Below are positions 24,135 through 32,147 of a DNA stretch of 64,000 nt, piece by piece (positions within the stretch are counted from its first letter, which is position 1; each line of letters begins with the position of its first letter). A model generated the notes under the pieces. It saw nothing but the letters and a program-made list of their open reading frames with translations, was not told the DNA's origin and made no database searches. The position numbers were made by a program, and so were the translations under genes. Origin of the DNA: Pseudomonas tehranensis (lineage in GTDB: Bacteria > Pseudomonadota > Gammaproteobacteria > Pseudomonadales > Pseudomonadaceae). The stretch spans positions 41,234 to 105,233 of the forward strand of contig NZ_JABWQV010000003.1 in NCBI RefSeq assembly GCF_014268615.1, written 5' to 3'.

Positions 24135-24443
24135 ATGAAGGAAGCAAATCAGTACGAGACCGCAGCAGGGCGGGGGGTGAGTGGAATCGAAAGGCTGGGA
24201 TTGAGGGTCTCCAATATGATCAATCACCCGGTCGCGCAGATTCAGCGCTGGGTGACGATCCACCGCCTGGACAGCGACGGGGATCGAGAATGGGAGGAGG
24301 TGATAGGTGTTCTATCCGAGACGGATGGCATAGACATAACGTTCAACGACGATGAATCGGTGACGCTGAGGTGGGAGGCGTGCCCCGAGGAAAATCGGCC
24401 GGTAGAGGTTATCGAAAGGGCGGAGGAGCCGGCGCCTTTCTGA
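24135..24443 (+). CDS. Hypothetical immunity-region gene
   Basis: This 102-aa acidic protein starts at ATG 24135 with GGAGGTGGCG directly upstream. It has a helical start (GVSGIERLGLRVSNMINHPV) and a beta-rich acidic end (DGIDITFNDDESVTLRWE). The only plus-strand gene between the two early promoters, it is probably expressed in the lysogen. The function is unknown. Confidence 0.7.
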   Translation: MKEANQYETAAGRGVSGIERLGLRVSNMINHPVAQIQRWVTIHRLDSDGDREWEEVIGVLSETDGIDITFNDDESVTLRWEACPEENRPVEVIERAEEPAPF

Positions 24444-24448
24444 CAGGC

Positions 24449-24480
24449 AAAAAAAAGCCCGGTATCAAGCCGGGCTTCGT
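24449..24480 (-). terminator. Bidirectional-looking terminator
   Basis: The stem AGCCCGG/CCGGGCT is preceded on the plus strand by nine As, which on the minus strand become a T-run after the hairpin. It therefore ends the minus-strand cassette 25861-24489 and may also stop the convergent 24135 gene. Confidence 0.85.
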
Positions 24481-24488
24481 ATATTCAA

Positions 24489-25403
24489 TCATTCAACTGA
24501 TATCAAGTGCCTCTTATAAACGTCTTTTTTCTCCACAGAATCCCAATACTTGGAAGTTTCTACGGTGAGCCTAGCGTGTGAGGCTATTTTGAGTTTCTGC
24601 ACCTGCTCAGTGATTTTCAGAGGGAAGCGGATTAGAATTTTCCCCTCAACTGTTCTGAGCGCTAGTCTCCCCGTATCAGTGATGCCCGCGACGTTGCCCT
24701 CGATGACCTCAGTGTATTTTTCAGGCTCGTTTACGGTATCGAGCAGGGCTCTTACACGAGTGATCTCATCCGGACGACCTTTCCAGCACCGCAGCCCGTG
24801 CGCAGATTTCCATGAAAACTCAACGGCCAGTCCAGCCTTGTCGAGTCCACGCATGAACTCCCCCAACTGATGCGCTGATTTCCCACCAATAGCATCGACC
24901 GCATCGTAAAACTCGCCTTGCTCTGAGTTCAACAGCCGAAACGTCTGATCTAGTGTCGCCTGAAGAAGGCTATCACCCGTTAAATCAGGGGCTGCATTTC
25001 CGGTGATGAAGACGTGTGTAGATCCAGGGGCCAGTCCGGCCAACTTGAAATTCAAGGCGCTGACGACATCCGCCGCGGCGCCCCGTACAGCATCGCGTCC
25101 ATAGCGAAGACGGTGAGCGGCAAGCTTCCATGATTTAGCCAGCGGACCTATGGTTTCTAAGAAAGAATCGAGAGGGATGCTGCCATTCGCTTTCGGACCA
25201 ATCAAACGCACGTCAAGCAACTCGCCCATCTCGTTCGCTTCTGAAAGCGCTACGCGTTGGGTCATTGAACGGGCGGCGGCCGCTTGGTTTTTGGCGGCTA
25301 ATTGCAACAAAAAATCGTCAGGATTGTTTTGGGCACGGCTTTGAGTTTCATCAGCGAAACTTTGCAACGTCTTGGCGTGATCACGCAGAAAGGTGCTGCT
25401 CAT
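24489..25403 (-). CDS. Partner protein of the immunity-region nucleotidyltransferase cassette
   Basis: This 304-aa protein has a helical N-terminal third with many Gln/Ala (FLLQLAAKNQAAAARSMTQR) and a mixed central domain (SFLETIGPLAKSWKLAAHRL). Its C-terminal beta-rich segment (VIEGNVAGITDTGRLALRTV) resembles a small barrel. No membrane span or catalytic motif is recognised. It overlaps the nucleotidyltransferase-like gene by four bases and is followed by a strong terminator, so the two form a discrete cassette. The function is unknown; a defence or toxin-antitoxin role is inferred from location. Confidence 0.75.
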   Translation of the reverse strand: MSSTFLRDHAKTLQSFADETQSRAQNNPDDFLLQLAAKNQAAAARSMTQRVALSEANEMGELLDVRLIGPKANGSIPLDSFLETIGPLAKSWKLAAHRLRYGRDAVRGAAADVVSALNFKLAGLAPGSTHVFITGNAAPDLTGDSLLQATLDQTFRLLNSEQGEFYDAVDAIGGKSAHQLGEFMRGLDKAGLAVEFSWKSAHGLRCWKGRPDEITRVRALLDTVNEPEKYTEVIEGNVAGITDTGRLALRTVEGKILIRFPLKITEQVQKLKIASHARLTVETSKYWDSVEKKDVYKRHLISVE

Positions 25404-25861
25404 AATGTGATCTCCGCAAATCCTTTGGCCGTTGTCCGGTCATGACAAAAACCAAGGATACCCCGCCAGTAAGCCTCGCGATGAAATATCTGATCAGGCG
25501 TAGGCGTTTCCAAGTAGAAGTCTAGGCCATACATCGCTTCAGCGTGGGCATGGTCAAACAGACGATTCAGAAGGGCATGTGTTTCTGGAGTGTTGTAAGC
25601 GTCGTCAACCCACCGGGGATTCCACAGTATGCAATCTATATCCCCTGGCTCAGCTTTTTCCGTGAGGAAAGAGCCGTCTAGCCAAAGTTGGCCGCTGATC
25701 CCGGCAGCCCGAACCGCTTCAGCCCATACCTTAAGCTTTTGAAAAAGCTCAGCACGCTTTACATCAGCACCAAATGGACCAACAGCGAGATCATGCAATT
25801 CCTGCAGAGAAAGAGGATGCATCCCTGGTGGTAGCAACGGAGGGAAATCAGGTTTCGCCAT
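25400..25861 (-). CDS. Nucleotidyltransferase-fold (DUF6932-like) protein
   Basis: This protein of about 153 aa contains GQLWLDGSFLTEKAEPGDID followed by CILWNP. This is the GS-x(n)-DxD pattern of polymerase-beta-type nucleotidyltransferases: Gly-Ser of DGSF, then Asp-Ile-Asp. The opening PPLLPPGMHPLSLQELHDLA and the end GFCHDRTTAKGFAEITL match the DUF6932 layout as I know it. I chose the ATG at 25861; a frame to 25918 is open but its extra residues look unrelated. It is coupled to the 304-aa gene. Confidence 0.7.
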   Translation of the reverse strand: MAKPDFPPLLPPGMHPLSLQELHDLAVGPFGADVKRAELFQKLKVWAEAVRAAGISGQLWLDGSFLTEKAEPGDIDCILWNPRWVDDAYNTPETHALLNRLFDHAHAEAMYGLDFYLETPTPDQIFHREAYWRGILGFCHDRTTAKGFAEITL

Positions 25862-25967
25862 TTTTTGAATCCATTCGTTTCTGATTATTTGGCGTAGCGT
25901 TCTTCGCTCACCCGGCACTCACTGCAAGCACTGAACCGGGTGACTTGCACACCTTCAGCTCTGATGG

Positions 25968-26867
25968 TCAAACCAAATGCGCATTCCAAGCGAGCAGCAC
26001 ACGCGCCTGGATGAAGGTCTCATCAGCCCTAATCGTCTGCGGGGGATGCCTCTCGTTATCGGAAAGCATCTTAATCTGATCATCACCGATCCACTGGAGC
26101 CGCTTGATGTACAGGTGTCCGTCCCAGGTGAACATGTAGATCCCATCCCCAACGAACTCCCGAATGCTGATGTCAACGAGCAACGGGTCGCGGTGCTTGA
26201 TTGTCGGCGCCATGGACTGGCCCCAGCCCGTCACCATCTTGAGGTGGAAGTGCTCTTTGAACTCGACGCCCATCTCGCGCAGGTGCTGGGGGCTCACCCG
26301 GATGTCCTGGAGCATTTCAGGATAGTCGTGCGGGATCTGTCCGCCACCCATCGCCGCCCGGACGTCGTAGTGCGCGATCCATACCTCATCACCCACCACG
26401 CCTGGGCGGTAGTAGTCTAATTCGATCGTGCCGCCGCCATCGTCTGCTTCAGCCGCTGCCAACAATCGGTGGCGAGCCTGATCCGACAAGCCGCTACCCT
26501 GCTTTGCAAGCATCTGCTTAACGAGGTCAGCAGCAGATAAAACGGCACTTCCCTTCACCCCCTCCGTTGCTGGCTCGAATCCGTTCAATTCGGTGACAGC
26601 GATTGCATCGCTCAAAGGTACGGAATCAAACCATCCCCTAGGCAATCCTTCGACGCTTTCGATTCGGCGAGCTACGTCGTCGCCAAGGTTCTTGGCTGTC
26701 TTGTCGGAGAGGATCTGGCTGAGATGCGCAGGAGCCATCCCCCAGCGCTCCGCGCAAGCTCCCTTTCTCTGGTTGCCTATCAGCTTCACCAGGTTGCGTT
26801 TACGAATTTCATAAATATCCATGCGCGCAAGAATGCCAGCGTTTAGCTCATTGCTAAATGTGCTCAT
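25968..26867 (-). CDS. cI: CI-like repressor (HTH plus S24 LexA-type peptidase)
   Basis: This 299-aa lysogeny regulator has an N-terminal helix-turn-helix (about residues 36-70, ACAERWGMAPAHLSQILSDK) and a C-terminal S24 peptidase domain. Its catalytic Ser218 lies in GWGQSMAP and Lys255 in YIKRLQ, so RecA-stimulated self-cleavage is expected. The ATG at 26867 has TAATTT ending four bases upstream, compatible with a nearly leaderless message as in lambda. An in-frame ATG at 26822 (MDIYEIRKRN) is an alternative start, and an operator lies between the two. Confidence 0.9.
   Translation of the reverse strand: MSTFSNELNAGILARMDIYEIRKRNLVKLIGNQRKGACAERWGMAPAHLSQILSDKTAKNLGDDVARRIESVEGLPRGWFDSVPLSDAIAVTELNGFEPATEGVKGSAVLSAADLVKQMLAKQGSGLSDQARHRLLAAAEADDGGGTIELDYYRPGVVGDEVWIAHYDVRAAMGGGQIPHDYPEMLQDIRVSPQHLREMGVEFKEHFHLKMVTGWGQSMAPTIKHRDPLLVDISIREFVGDGIYMFTWDGHLYIKRLQWIGDDQIKMLSDNERHPPQTIRADETFIQARVLLAWNAHLV
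26843..26857. promoter_or_regulatory. CI/Cro operator inside or just upstream of cI start
   Basis: TTAGCTCATTGCTAA matches the 15-bp operator form seen at both early promoters. A half site ending GCTAA follows at 26866-26874. Its position suggests autoregulation of the repressor. Confidence 0.7.
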
Positions 26868-26882
26868 AGCTAAATTATTTCC

Positions 26883-26911
26883 TTGCTCTGAAATTAGCCC
26901 TGAGCTAAATT
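26883..26911 (+). promoter_or_regulatory. Rightward early promoter (pR-like) with operator
   Basis: TTGCTC (26883-26888), a 17-base spacer and TAAATT (26906-26911) form the promoter for cro and the replication genes. Operator TTAGCCCTGAGCTAA (26894-26908) fills the spacer and overlaps the -10 in exactly the register seen at the leftward promoter. Confidence 0.85.
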
Positions 26912-26935
26912 CACTCCATATGTAAGGAGAATTCC

Positions 26936-27172
26936 ATGAATGACCATCTGCGTGACTGGCTCGCCAGCGCTTCAAACGAACGGCGCCAGTCAGTGGCTGC
27001 CGCTGCCAAGACGACGGTAGGGCACCTGTGGCAGCTGGCAGGCGGGCACCGAAAAGCTTCGGCTGACCTGGCAGACCGCCTTCAGGACGCATCAGGTGGC
27101 GAGATCACCATCGCGGGTCTGCGCCCGGATCTTCTCGACCTTGCACACAAAGTCCTACGCGGCGCCGCCTGA
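26936..27172 (+). CDS. cro: Cro-like YdaS-family HTH protein
   Basis: This 78-aa protein lies directly after the rightward promoter behind TAAGGAGAATTCC. It contains a helix-turn-helix (RQSVAAAAKTTVGHLWQLAG then KASADLADRLQDAS) of the YdaS/Cro type. By position and size it is the Cro counterpart to the divergent CI repressor and should bind the same TTAGC-type operators. Confidence 0.85.
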   Translation: MNDHLRDWLASASNERRQSVAAAAKTTVGHLWQLAGGHRKASADLADRLQDASGGEITIAGLRPDLLDLAHKVLRGAA

Positions 27173-27222
27173 CATCCCTGTCCGCCGCTCCATTGAAGCC
27201 AGATTAAAAGAGGGCAGTCCCC

Positions 27223-27840
27223 ATGCAAACGTCCAGTTCCAGACACAACGTACAAACCCGTGATCAGGTGCTGGTCGCCCATGCAGCAAACCAGATCGCG
27301 CGCACCAGCCTCAGCCAAGACGACTTCGCTCAGGCACTGAGCCGCGAGCTTTACCTGTCGTGTCCCGAAAAAGCCCTCGCTAAAGAAGTTCCCGACTTCG
27401 CGGCGCTGACCACCCAGAACGACGTAGCTGAGTTCGTGAAGGCGACCGGCCGCTGGCTCAAGCGTGTTCAGCGCTGGTTGTCCGGGGATCAGGAAATGCC
27501 GTCCTGGCTGGAAGAGTCATGGGTCAACGCTCTTGAGCCTGAATTCCGCGACCACTGCGTGAATGAGTTGGCCGGCCGCCACGGCTTGACCGGCGCCCGC
27601 CAGATGAACAGCGACCAGTGCGCAAACAAGAGCTTCGGTGCGCTGATCCGCGCGCTGGGCGACGTCATCGATACCGGCAGCGAAGTGTTTGATGACCAGG
27701 TGATGTGTGAACAAGACCTTCGGCACTTGCCAGCTTTCGCCATGCAGTGCCGCCAGGTTGAAGCGAAGGCGGGGGAGTTGGGGCGCAAGGCTGAGCAGTT
27801 GCTCGCGTCGCCCCGGCCAAATTTGAAATCTATCGCTTAA
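27223..27840 (+). CDS. Early regulatory protein in the CII position
   Basis: This 205-aa protein begins MQTSSSRHNVQTRDQVLVAH and is helical throughout (AVL of the YmfL/CII-like phage regulators in general character). It contains DVAEFVKATGRWLKRVQRWL and two Cys-containing helices. GAGGGCAGTCCCC precedes the ATG. It is the second gene of the rightward operon, where CII-type activators sit; the regulatory role is inferred from position. Confidence 0.65.
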   Translation: MQTSSSRHNVQTRDQVLVAHAANQIARTSLSQDDFAQALSRELYLSCPEKALAKEVPDFAALTTQNDVAEFVKATGRWLKRVQRWLSGDQEMPSWLEESWVNALEPEFRDHCVNELAGRHGLTGARQMNSDQCANKSFGALIRALGDVIDTGSEVFDDQVMCEQDLRHLPAFAMQCRQVEAKAGELGRKAEQLLASPRPNLKSIA

Positions 27841-27916
27841 TTTTTTCCGCGCATGCGCGGATCGGTGCCCAGTGGGTTCGCACTATCAGTTAAGCGGACC
27901 TGAAACCGAGGCACAA

Positions 27917-27940
27917 AAAAGCCACCGGTCGAGGGTGGCT
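27917..27940. terminator. Hairpin in the leader of the Rha gene
   Basis: AAAAAAGCCACC pairs with GGTGGCT seven bases later. The run of A precedes the stem, so a T-run terminator exists only on the minus strand, although both flanking genes are on the plus strand. It may stop antisense transcripts or act as a leader structure. Confidence 0.5.
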
Positions 27941-27970
27941 AATTCGATAACACTTTGTGAGGCCGATTAT

Positions 27971-28774
27971 ATGCAAACCCAGCCACATATCAATACCCCA
28001 ACCAATGTCGCGACACGTTTCCGTGATTCTGAAAACGTGTCGCGCACCACAATGTCCTCCCGTGAAATCGCCAACGTCACCGGTAAGCGCCACGACAACG
28101 TGAAGCGCGACATCGTGGCGATGCTGAAAGAGCTGAAAGTCGATCCCCTCAAATTTGAGGACATCTATTTGGACGGCCGCAACCGTGAGCAGGTCCAGTA
28201 CCTGCTCGACCGCGAACACACCGACTGCTTGCTCACCGGATACAGCGCGCCAATGCGGATGAAGGTTATCCGCCGGTGGCGGGAGCTGGAACAGCAGCAG
28301 GGCGCCCGCAATCAGGTTCTGCTGAATGGCACCAAGGTCGTCGGTGAGCTGGCCATCCTGGAGTGCTTCACGCGCCTACTGAAGCCGGCCCCGTCGAGCC
28401 AGGTGATGATGCTCGCCCAGATCGCCTCCAATAACGGTCTCAACGCAAAGTTCCTCCCGGGCTACGCGGTCGATGCCGCCCCAGATGCTGCTGGCGGCTC
28501 GTCGATGCCCACGAAGTCCGCTACTGCCCTGTTGAAAGACAACGACATTCGCATATCACCTTCGGCGTTCAATCGCGCTCTCGAAGCTAAGGGGTTGCTG
28601 AAGCAGCTCCAACGCAAAGACTCCAAAGGTGAGATGCGTGACTTCTGGTCCGTGACTGAAAAGGGACTCCAGTACGGCAAGAACCTCACCAGCCCTCAAT
28701 GCCCACGCGAGACGCAGCCTCACTGGTACGTCGATCGTTTCCTTGAATTGGCCGCAAAGGTCGGGAAGGCTTGA
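27971..28774 (+). CDS. Rha family phage regulatory protein
   Basis: This 267-aa protein shows the Rha signature MSSREIANVTGKRHDNVKRD (about residues 29-48), then YLLDREHTDCLLTGYSAPMR and VIRRWRELE. A C-terminal winged-helix-like domain follows (ISPSAFNRALEAKGLLKQLQ, MRDFWSVTEKGLQYGKNL). The start at 27971 has TGAGG upstream. Its first codons contain a TCGCGACACGTTTC inverted repeat that recurs ahead of the acb2-like gene. Confidence 0.85.
   Translation: MQTQPHINTPTNVATRFRDSENVSRTTMSSREIANVTGKRHDNVKRDIVAMLKELKVDPLKFEDIYLDGRNREQVQYLLDREHTDCLLTGYSAPMRMKVIRRWRELEQQQGARNQVLLNGTKVVGELAILECFTRLLKPAPSSQVMMLAQIASNNGLNAKFLPGYAVDAAPDAAGGSSMPTKSATALLKDNDIRISPSAFNRALEAKGLLKQLQRKDSKGEMRDFWSVTEKGLQYGKNLTSPQCPRETQPHWYVDRFLELAAKVGKA
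28008..28045. repeat. 38-bp inverted-repeat element, copy 1 (within Rha gene)
   Basis: TCGCGACACGTTTC at 28008-28021 is mirrored by GAAAACGTGTCGCG at 28031-28044. Copy 2, with the same 38-bp span, stands just upstream of the acb2-like gene at 34182-34219. Confidence 0.7.
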
Positions 28775-28775
28775 T

Positions 28776-29687
28776 ATGAGCATGGGCCTTATGGTCGCCG
28801 CGATGAAACTTCGCGTCGGCAATCCATTGCGCAAGTTGGTGCTAATCAAGCTGGCCGACAACGCCAGCGACGTAGGCGAGTGCTGGCCGTCCTATCAGCA
28901 CATCGCCGACCAGTGTGAGATCAGCAAGCGCTCTGTCATGAACCACATCACCGCCCTGTGTGAGGCGGGACTGCTGCGTAAGGAAATCCGGAAGGGTGGC
29001 CCCAAAGGAAATTCGTCAAACGTTTACTTCCTCACCCTCGATGGTGGTGCACCTCCTGCACCAGGGGTAGTGCAGCAGATTCACCAGGGTAGTGCAGCAG
29101 GTTCATCCCCTGGTGAATCTCCTGCACTAGGGGGTGGTGCAGCAGTTGCACCCAGAATCAGTAACTCTCTTGAACCAGTCATGGAACCGGTCATTGAACC
29201 AATTACGCCCCAGGCTACCGCCAAGGTCGTGACGGGACAGGTCGTGCCATTCGTTCAACAGCAACCACGAGTCGAGATTCCCGCCGACATGCCGGGGCCG
29301 AAGGATCAGGCCTGCAAGACCTTCAAAGTCTGGGCCAACTACGCCATGGCCTACCGCAAGCGCTACAACGCCTGGCCGGTGTGGAACGCCAAGACTGGGA
29401 AGCAGATGGCGCTGCTGGTTGACCGCCTCGGCGCCGACGTTGCCCATCACGTCGCCGCCAATTTCCTGAAAACCAGCGATGCAGCAGTCCTTCGCAAATG
29501 CCACAGCCTCAACGAGCTGCTGGCCAACGCCGAGAGCTACCACACCCAGTGGGTGACCGGTCAACGCATCAACGGAACAACAGCCCGCCAGATGGAGCGC
29601 ACCGAGGCGAACGTCTCCGCTGCCGAGCAGGCTGCGCAAATGGTCTTGGCCAAGCGCCAAGCGGGGGAGCGCAATGAATACCTCTGA
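28776..29687 (+). CDS. Helix-turn-helix replication protein (O-like)
   Basis: This 303-aa protein starts MSMGLMVAAMKLRVGNPLRK. The N-terminal winged helix (CWPSYQHIADQCEISKRSVM, NHITALCEAGLLRKEIRKGG) is typical of phage replication-initiator proteins. A Pro/Gln-rich linker and a C-terminal domain (ACKTFKVWANYAMAYRKRYN) follow. It begins one base after the Rha stop. The role as origin-binding protein is inferred from domain and position. Confidence 0.75.
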   Translation: MSMGLMVAAMKLRVGNPLRKLVLIKLADNASDVGECWPSYQHIADQCEISKRSVMNHITALCEAGLLRKEIRKGGPKGNSSNVYFLTLDGGAPPAPGVVQQIHQGSAAGSSPGESPALGGGAAVAPRISNSLEPVMEPVIEPITPQATAKVVTGQVVPFVQQQPRVEIPADMPGPKDQACKTFKVWANYAMAYRKRYNAWPVWNAKTGKQMALLVDRLGADVAHHVAANFLKTSDAAVLRKCHSLNELLANAESYHTQWVTGQRINGTTARQMERTEANVSAAEQAAQMVLAKRQAGERNEYL

Positions 29688-30471
29688 AATGAACGATCAG
29701 CAGGTGGCCGGACTGGCTGCCGCTATTTGCGCGACGGCCGAGGCAATGGGCCAAGAGATGAACCCTGGTACAGCGGCGATCATGGCCGAAGACCTTTGCG
29801 CTTACTCGGTTCCTGTCGTCAAAGCCGCGCTGAAGGCGTGCCGCTTCGAGGTGAAAGGCAGGCTTGCTATGGCTGACATCCTGCAGCGCGTCCAGGCCAG
29901 CGACAGTCGGCCCGGCAAGGACGAGGCCTGGGCCATCGCGATGACCACGAACGATGAATTCGAAACCGTGGTGCTGACTGACGAAATCCAGCTGGCCCTG
30001 GCTGCAGCGAAACCTGTCCTCGACGCCGGCGACAGAGTCGGTGCCCGGATGGCGTTCATCAGCGCTTACGAACGTTTCGTCGCCCAGGCCCGGGAAGAAA
30101 CCAAACCGGTCAACTGGCATGTCTCCGTGGGTTTCGACGCCAACAGCCGCATCCAGGCTGTCACCAAGGCAATGGAGTTGAAGCGCATCCCCCTCGAACA
30201 CGGGCAGAAGTACTTGGCAGACCTGAGCGTGGAACCGATCAGTGAAGACGGCCGTGCCATTGCCGGGCTGCTCACGGGAACGGTAGCTCGTCCAGCTCCA
30301 GCGCTTCGCGAAAAACTTGAGAACGTGAAGAGCTCGATGCTGGAAATGCGGAAGGCCAGTGCCGAAAGGAAAACAGAAATGCGGATCGAAGCGGCCAACG
30401 AGTTGGCGGATCGCCGGGCGCTGCTTATCCGGCAGGCCCAGGAACTGGAAGAGAAGAGGCCGGTGCAATGA
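29674..30471 (+). CDS. Replication-associated protein (P-like position)
   Basis: This 265-aa protein overlaps the end of the O-like gene by 14 bases. It is helical (VAGLAAAICATAEAMGQEMN, then LCAYSVPVVKAALKACRFEV) with a charged C-terminal coiled coil (ADRRALLIRQAQELEEKRP). In this position lambdoid phages carry the helicase loader; the sequence itself does not prove that function. Confidence 0.65.
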   Translation: MNTSEMNDQQVAGLAAAICATAEAMGQEMNPGTAAIMAEDLCAYSVPVVKAALKACRFEVKGRLAMADILQRVQASDSRPGKDEAWAIAMTTNDEFETVVLTDEIQLALAAAKPVLDAGDRVGARMAFISAYERFVAQAREETKPVNWHVSVGFDANSRIQAVTKAMELKRIPLEHGQKYLADLSVEPISEDGRAIAGLLTGTVARPAPALREKLENVKSSMLEMRKASAERKTEMRIEAANELADRRALLIRQAQELEEKRPVQ

Positions 30472-30806
30472 TCATCGACAAACAAAAACTTCAGAAGCTG
30501 CTGTGGGCTGAGGTCGCCGCCTGGAAGGCCGACTGTGGGGAGTGGAAGCTGAACGCTGAGGCGCTGGGTGAATTCCTCGGGGAGAAGACCGTGGAGGAGG
30601 TGGCCCTAGAGCTGCTTGCCGAAAACGAGACGCTTCGCAAGGATGCCGACCGTTATCGGTGGCTGCGCGAACAGAACTGGGCAATTTCTGAAATGGCTGT
30701 CGCAACCTATCCAAAGGAGTCCATCAAGCTTGGATATGACTGCCCGTTTGGTGATCGACTGGACTCAGCTATCGACGCCGCCATGGGCCAGGGAGAGCAG
30801 TCATGA
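30468..30806 (+). CDS. Hypothetical phage protein with DADRYRWLR motif
   Basis: This 112-aa protein contains ENETLRKDADRYRWLREQNW, a motif common in small phage proteins, and a C-terminal DRLDSAIDAAM helix. Both ends overlap neighbours by four bases. The function is unknown. Confidence 0.75.
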   Translation: MIIDKQKLQKLLWAEVAAWKADCGEWKLNAEALGEFLGEKTVEEVALELLAENETLRKDADRYRWLREQNWAISEMAVATYPKESIKLGYDCPFGDRLDSAIDAAMGQGEQS

Positions 30807-31075
30807 CCGACATGAATCAGCTTTCGCCAGCGGCTCGTTCTGCTGCAATGCGCGGCGGAATATCTGGCTGGGGGCGGGTTGGCGGACTTGCCGAGCACAT
30901 CCGGTACATGGAGCTGCGGCCAAAGCGTCCGGGCCGAAAGCCGAAATGCAATTGTGGCTGCGGGACGCCGAAAACGCATCTTGGCATGGCAAATGGCGTC
31001 TGCCTTACAAGTGGCTGCGAGCTGCACGTTCGTCGCTGGGTGAATGCTGCGGGCCTTCGGAGGGTGCAACCATGA
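30803..31075 (+). CDS. Small cysteine-rich hypothetical protein
   Basis: This 90-aa protein has a basic middle (ELRPKRPGRKPK) and a Cys-rich segment (CNCGCGTPKTHL, later CLTSGCELH) suited to zinc binding. It overlaps both neighbours (ATGA). It is likely a nin-region gene; the function is unknown. Confidence 0.65.
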   Translation: MTDMNQLSPAARSAAMRGGISGWGRVGGLAEHIRYMELRPKRPGRKPKCNCGCGTPKTHLGMANGVCLTSGCELHVRRWVNAAGLRRVQP

Positions 31076-31542
31076 CCGATAAAATCTCCGTCAACTGTCA
31101 GGCCAAGCTATCCGAGGCCATCACCAAACTGAACACGATGTACCGCGACAAGAAGTTCGTGGTGGTCTCCCTGCGCCCGGGCAAGGACCGCACGCTCGAC
31201 CAGAACGCACTGTGGTTCGCGATGTACAAGCGGATTTCCGAAATGACCCAGATCGGCGACCCGGCCGACGCCCGCCGTTACTGCAAACTCCACTTCGGCG
31301 TCCAGATCCTGCTCAACGAGGATTCCGGTTTCCAAGCGGCCTGGTACCGGGTCATGCGCCATCTGCCCTACGAGGAGAAGCTGGCCCTGATGGGCGAGCA
31401 CAAGCTGTTCGGGCCTGACGGATTCCCGGTGACCAGCCTTTTTAATCGCGCCCAGGGCATCCAGTACACCGACCGCATGGCGGCTTACTTCATCGGCCAG
31501 GCCGTGGTGTTCTCCGACCTGCTGAGCGAGGTGGCGGCGTGA
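31072..31542 (+). CDS. ninB: NinB-like recombination protein
   Basis: This 156-aa protein has the NinB pattern VVSLRPGKDRTLDQNALWFA, MYKRISEMTQIGDPADARRY, then RVMRHLPYEEKLALMG and YTDRMAAYFIGQAV. Lambda NinB (Orf) is a recombination mediator that can replace RecFOR. GGAGGGTGCAACC precedes the ATG at 31072; the longer open frame upstream is a shadow. Confidence 0.85.
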   Translation: MTDKISVNCQAKLSEAITKLNTMYRDKKFVVVSLRPGKDRTLDQNALWFAMYKRISEMTQIGDPADARRYCKLHFGVQILLNEDSGFQAAWYRVMRHLPYEEKLALMGEHKLFGPDGFPVTSLFNRAQGIQYTDRMAAYFIGQAVVFSDLLSEVAA

Positions 31543-32147
31543 GCCTTCCAGCCAAGCAGCCCCGCCCGAAGAAATGCCGCCTTGAATCATGCAGGGCCTC
31601 ATTCGTCCCGCAGCGTTTGGGACAACGTGTATGCAGCCCAGCGTGCGCGCTTCTGGATGCCGCCACCAACAAAACGAACCAGGAGAAAGCCCGCAAGTCC
31701 CTGGCCCAGGTCGAGCGCTGGGAGATCAAGGTCCGCAAGGAGAAGCTGAAGACCCGCGGTGACCACATGCGCGAGGCTCAGCAAGCCTTCAACGCATACA
31801 TCCGCGCCAGGGACCAGGCCGCCGGCTACCTGTGCATATCCAGCGGCAAGCCATTGGACTGGAGCGGTAACGCGGTAGATGCCGGTCACTACCGCAGCGT
31901 CGGCTCAGCGCCGCACCTGCGCTTCGACGAGCGCAACTGCCACGCCCAAAGCAAACAGGACAACCGGTTCCTCTCCGGCAATGCCGTGGATTACGGGATC
32001 GGCCTGATAGCGCGCATTGGTCAGGAGGCGGTCGACGCCCTGGAATCTGACCAGAGCGTGCGCAAGTACACCACCGACGATCTGAAGGCCATCAAGGCCG
32101 AATACCGGGCCAAGACCAGAGAACTCAAGAAGGAGCAGGCAGCATGA
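31539..32147 (+). CDS. ninG: NinG-like (Rap) recombination endonuclease
   Basis: This 202-aa protein has the four-cysteine N-terminal zinc cluster (Cys13, Cys18, Cys32, Cys36), a basic coiled region, and the NinG core CISSGKPLDWSGNAVDAGHY, LRFDERNCHAQSKQDNRFLS. Lambda Rap is a DNA structure-specific endonuclease acting in recombination. It overlaps NinB by four bases. Confidence 0.9.
   Translation: MSLPAKQPRPKKCRLESCRASFVPQRLGQRVCSPACALLDAATNKTNQEKARKSLAQVERWEIKVRKEKLKTRGDHMREAQQAFNAYIRARDQAAGYLCISSGKPLDWSGNAVDAGHYRSVGSAPHLRFDERNCHAQSKQDNRFLSGNAVDYGIGLIARIGQEAVDALESDQSVRKYTTDDLKAIKAEYRAKTRELKKEQAA

Noticed and set aside
27846..27861. Perfect palindrome TCCGCGCATGCGCGGA as a terminator
   Set aside because: The Ts lie before, not after, the stem on the plus strand and there is no loop of proper size; it may be a protein-binding site but nothing supports that.
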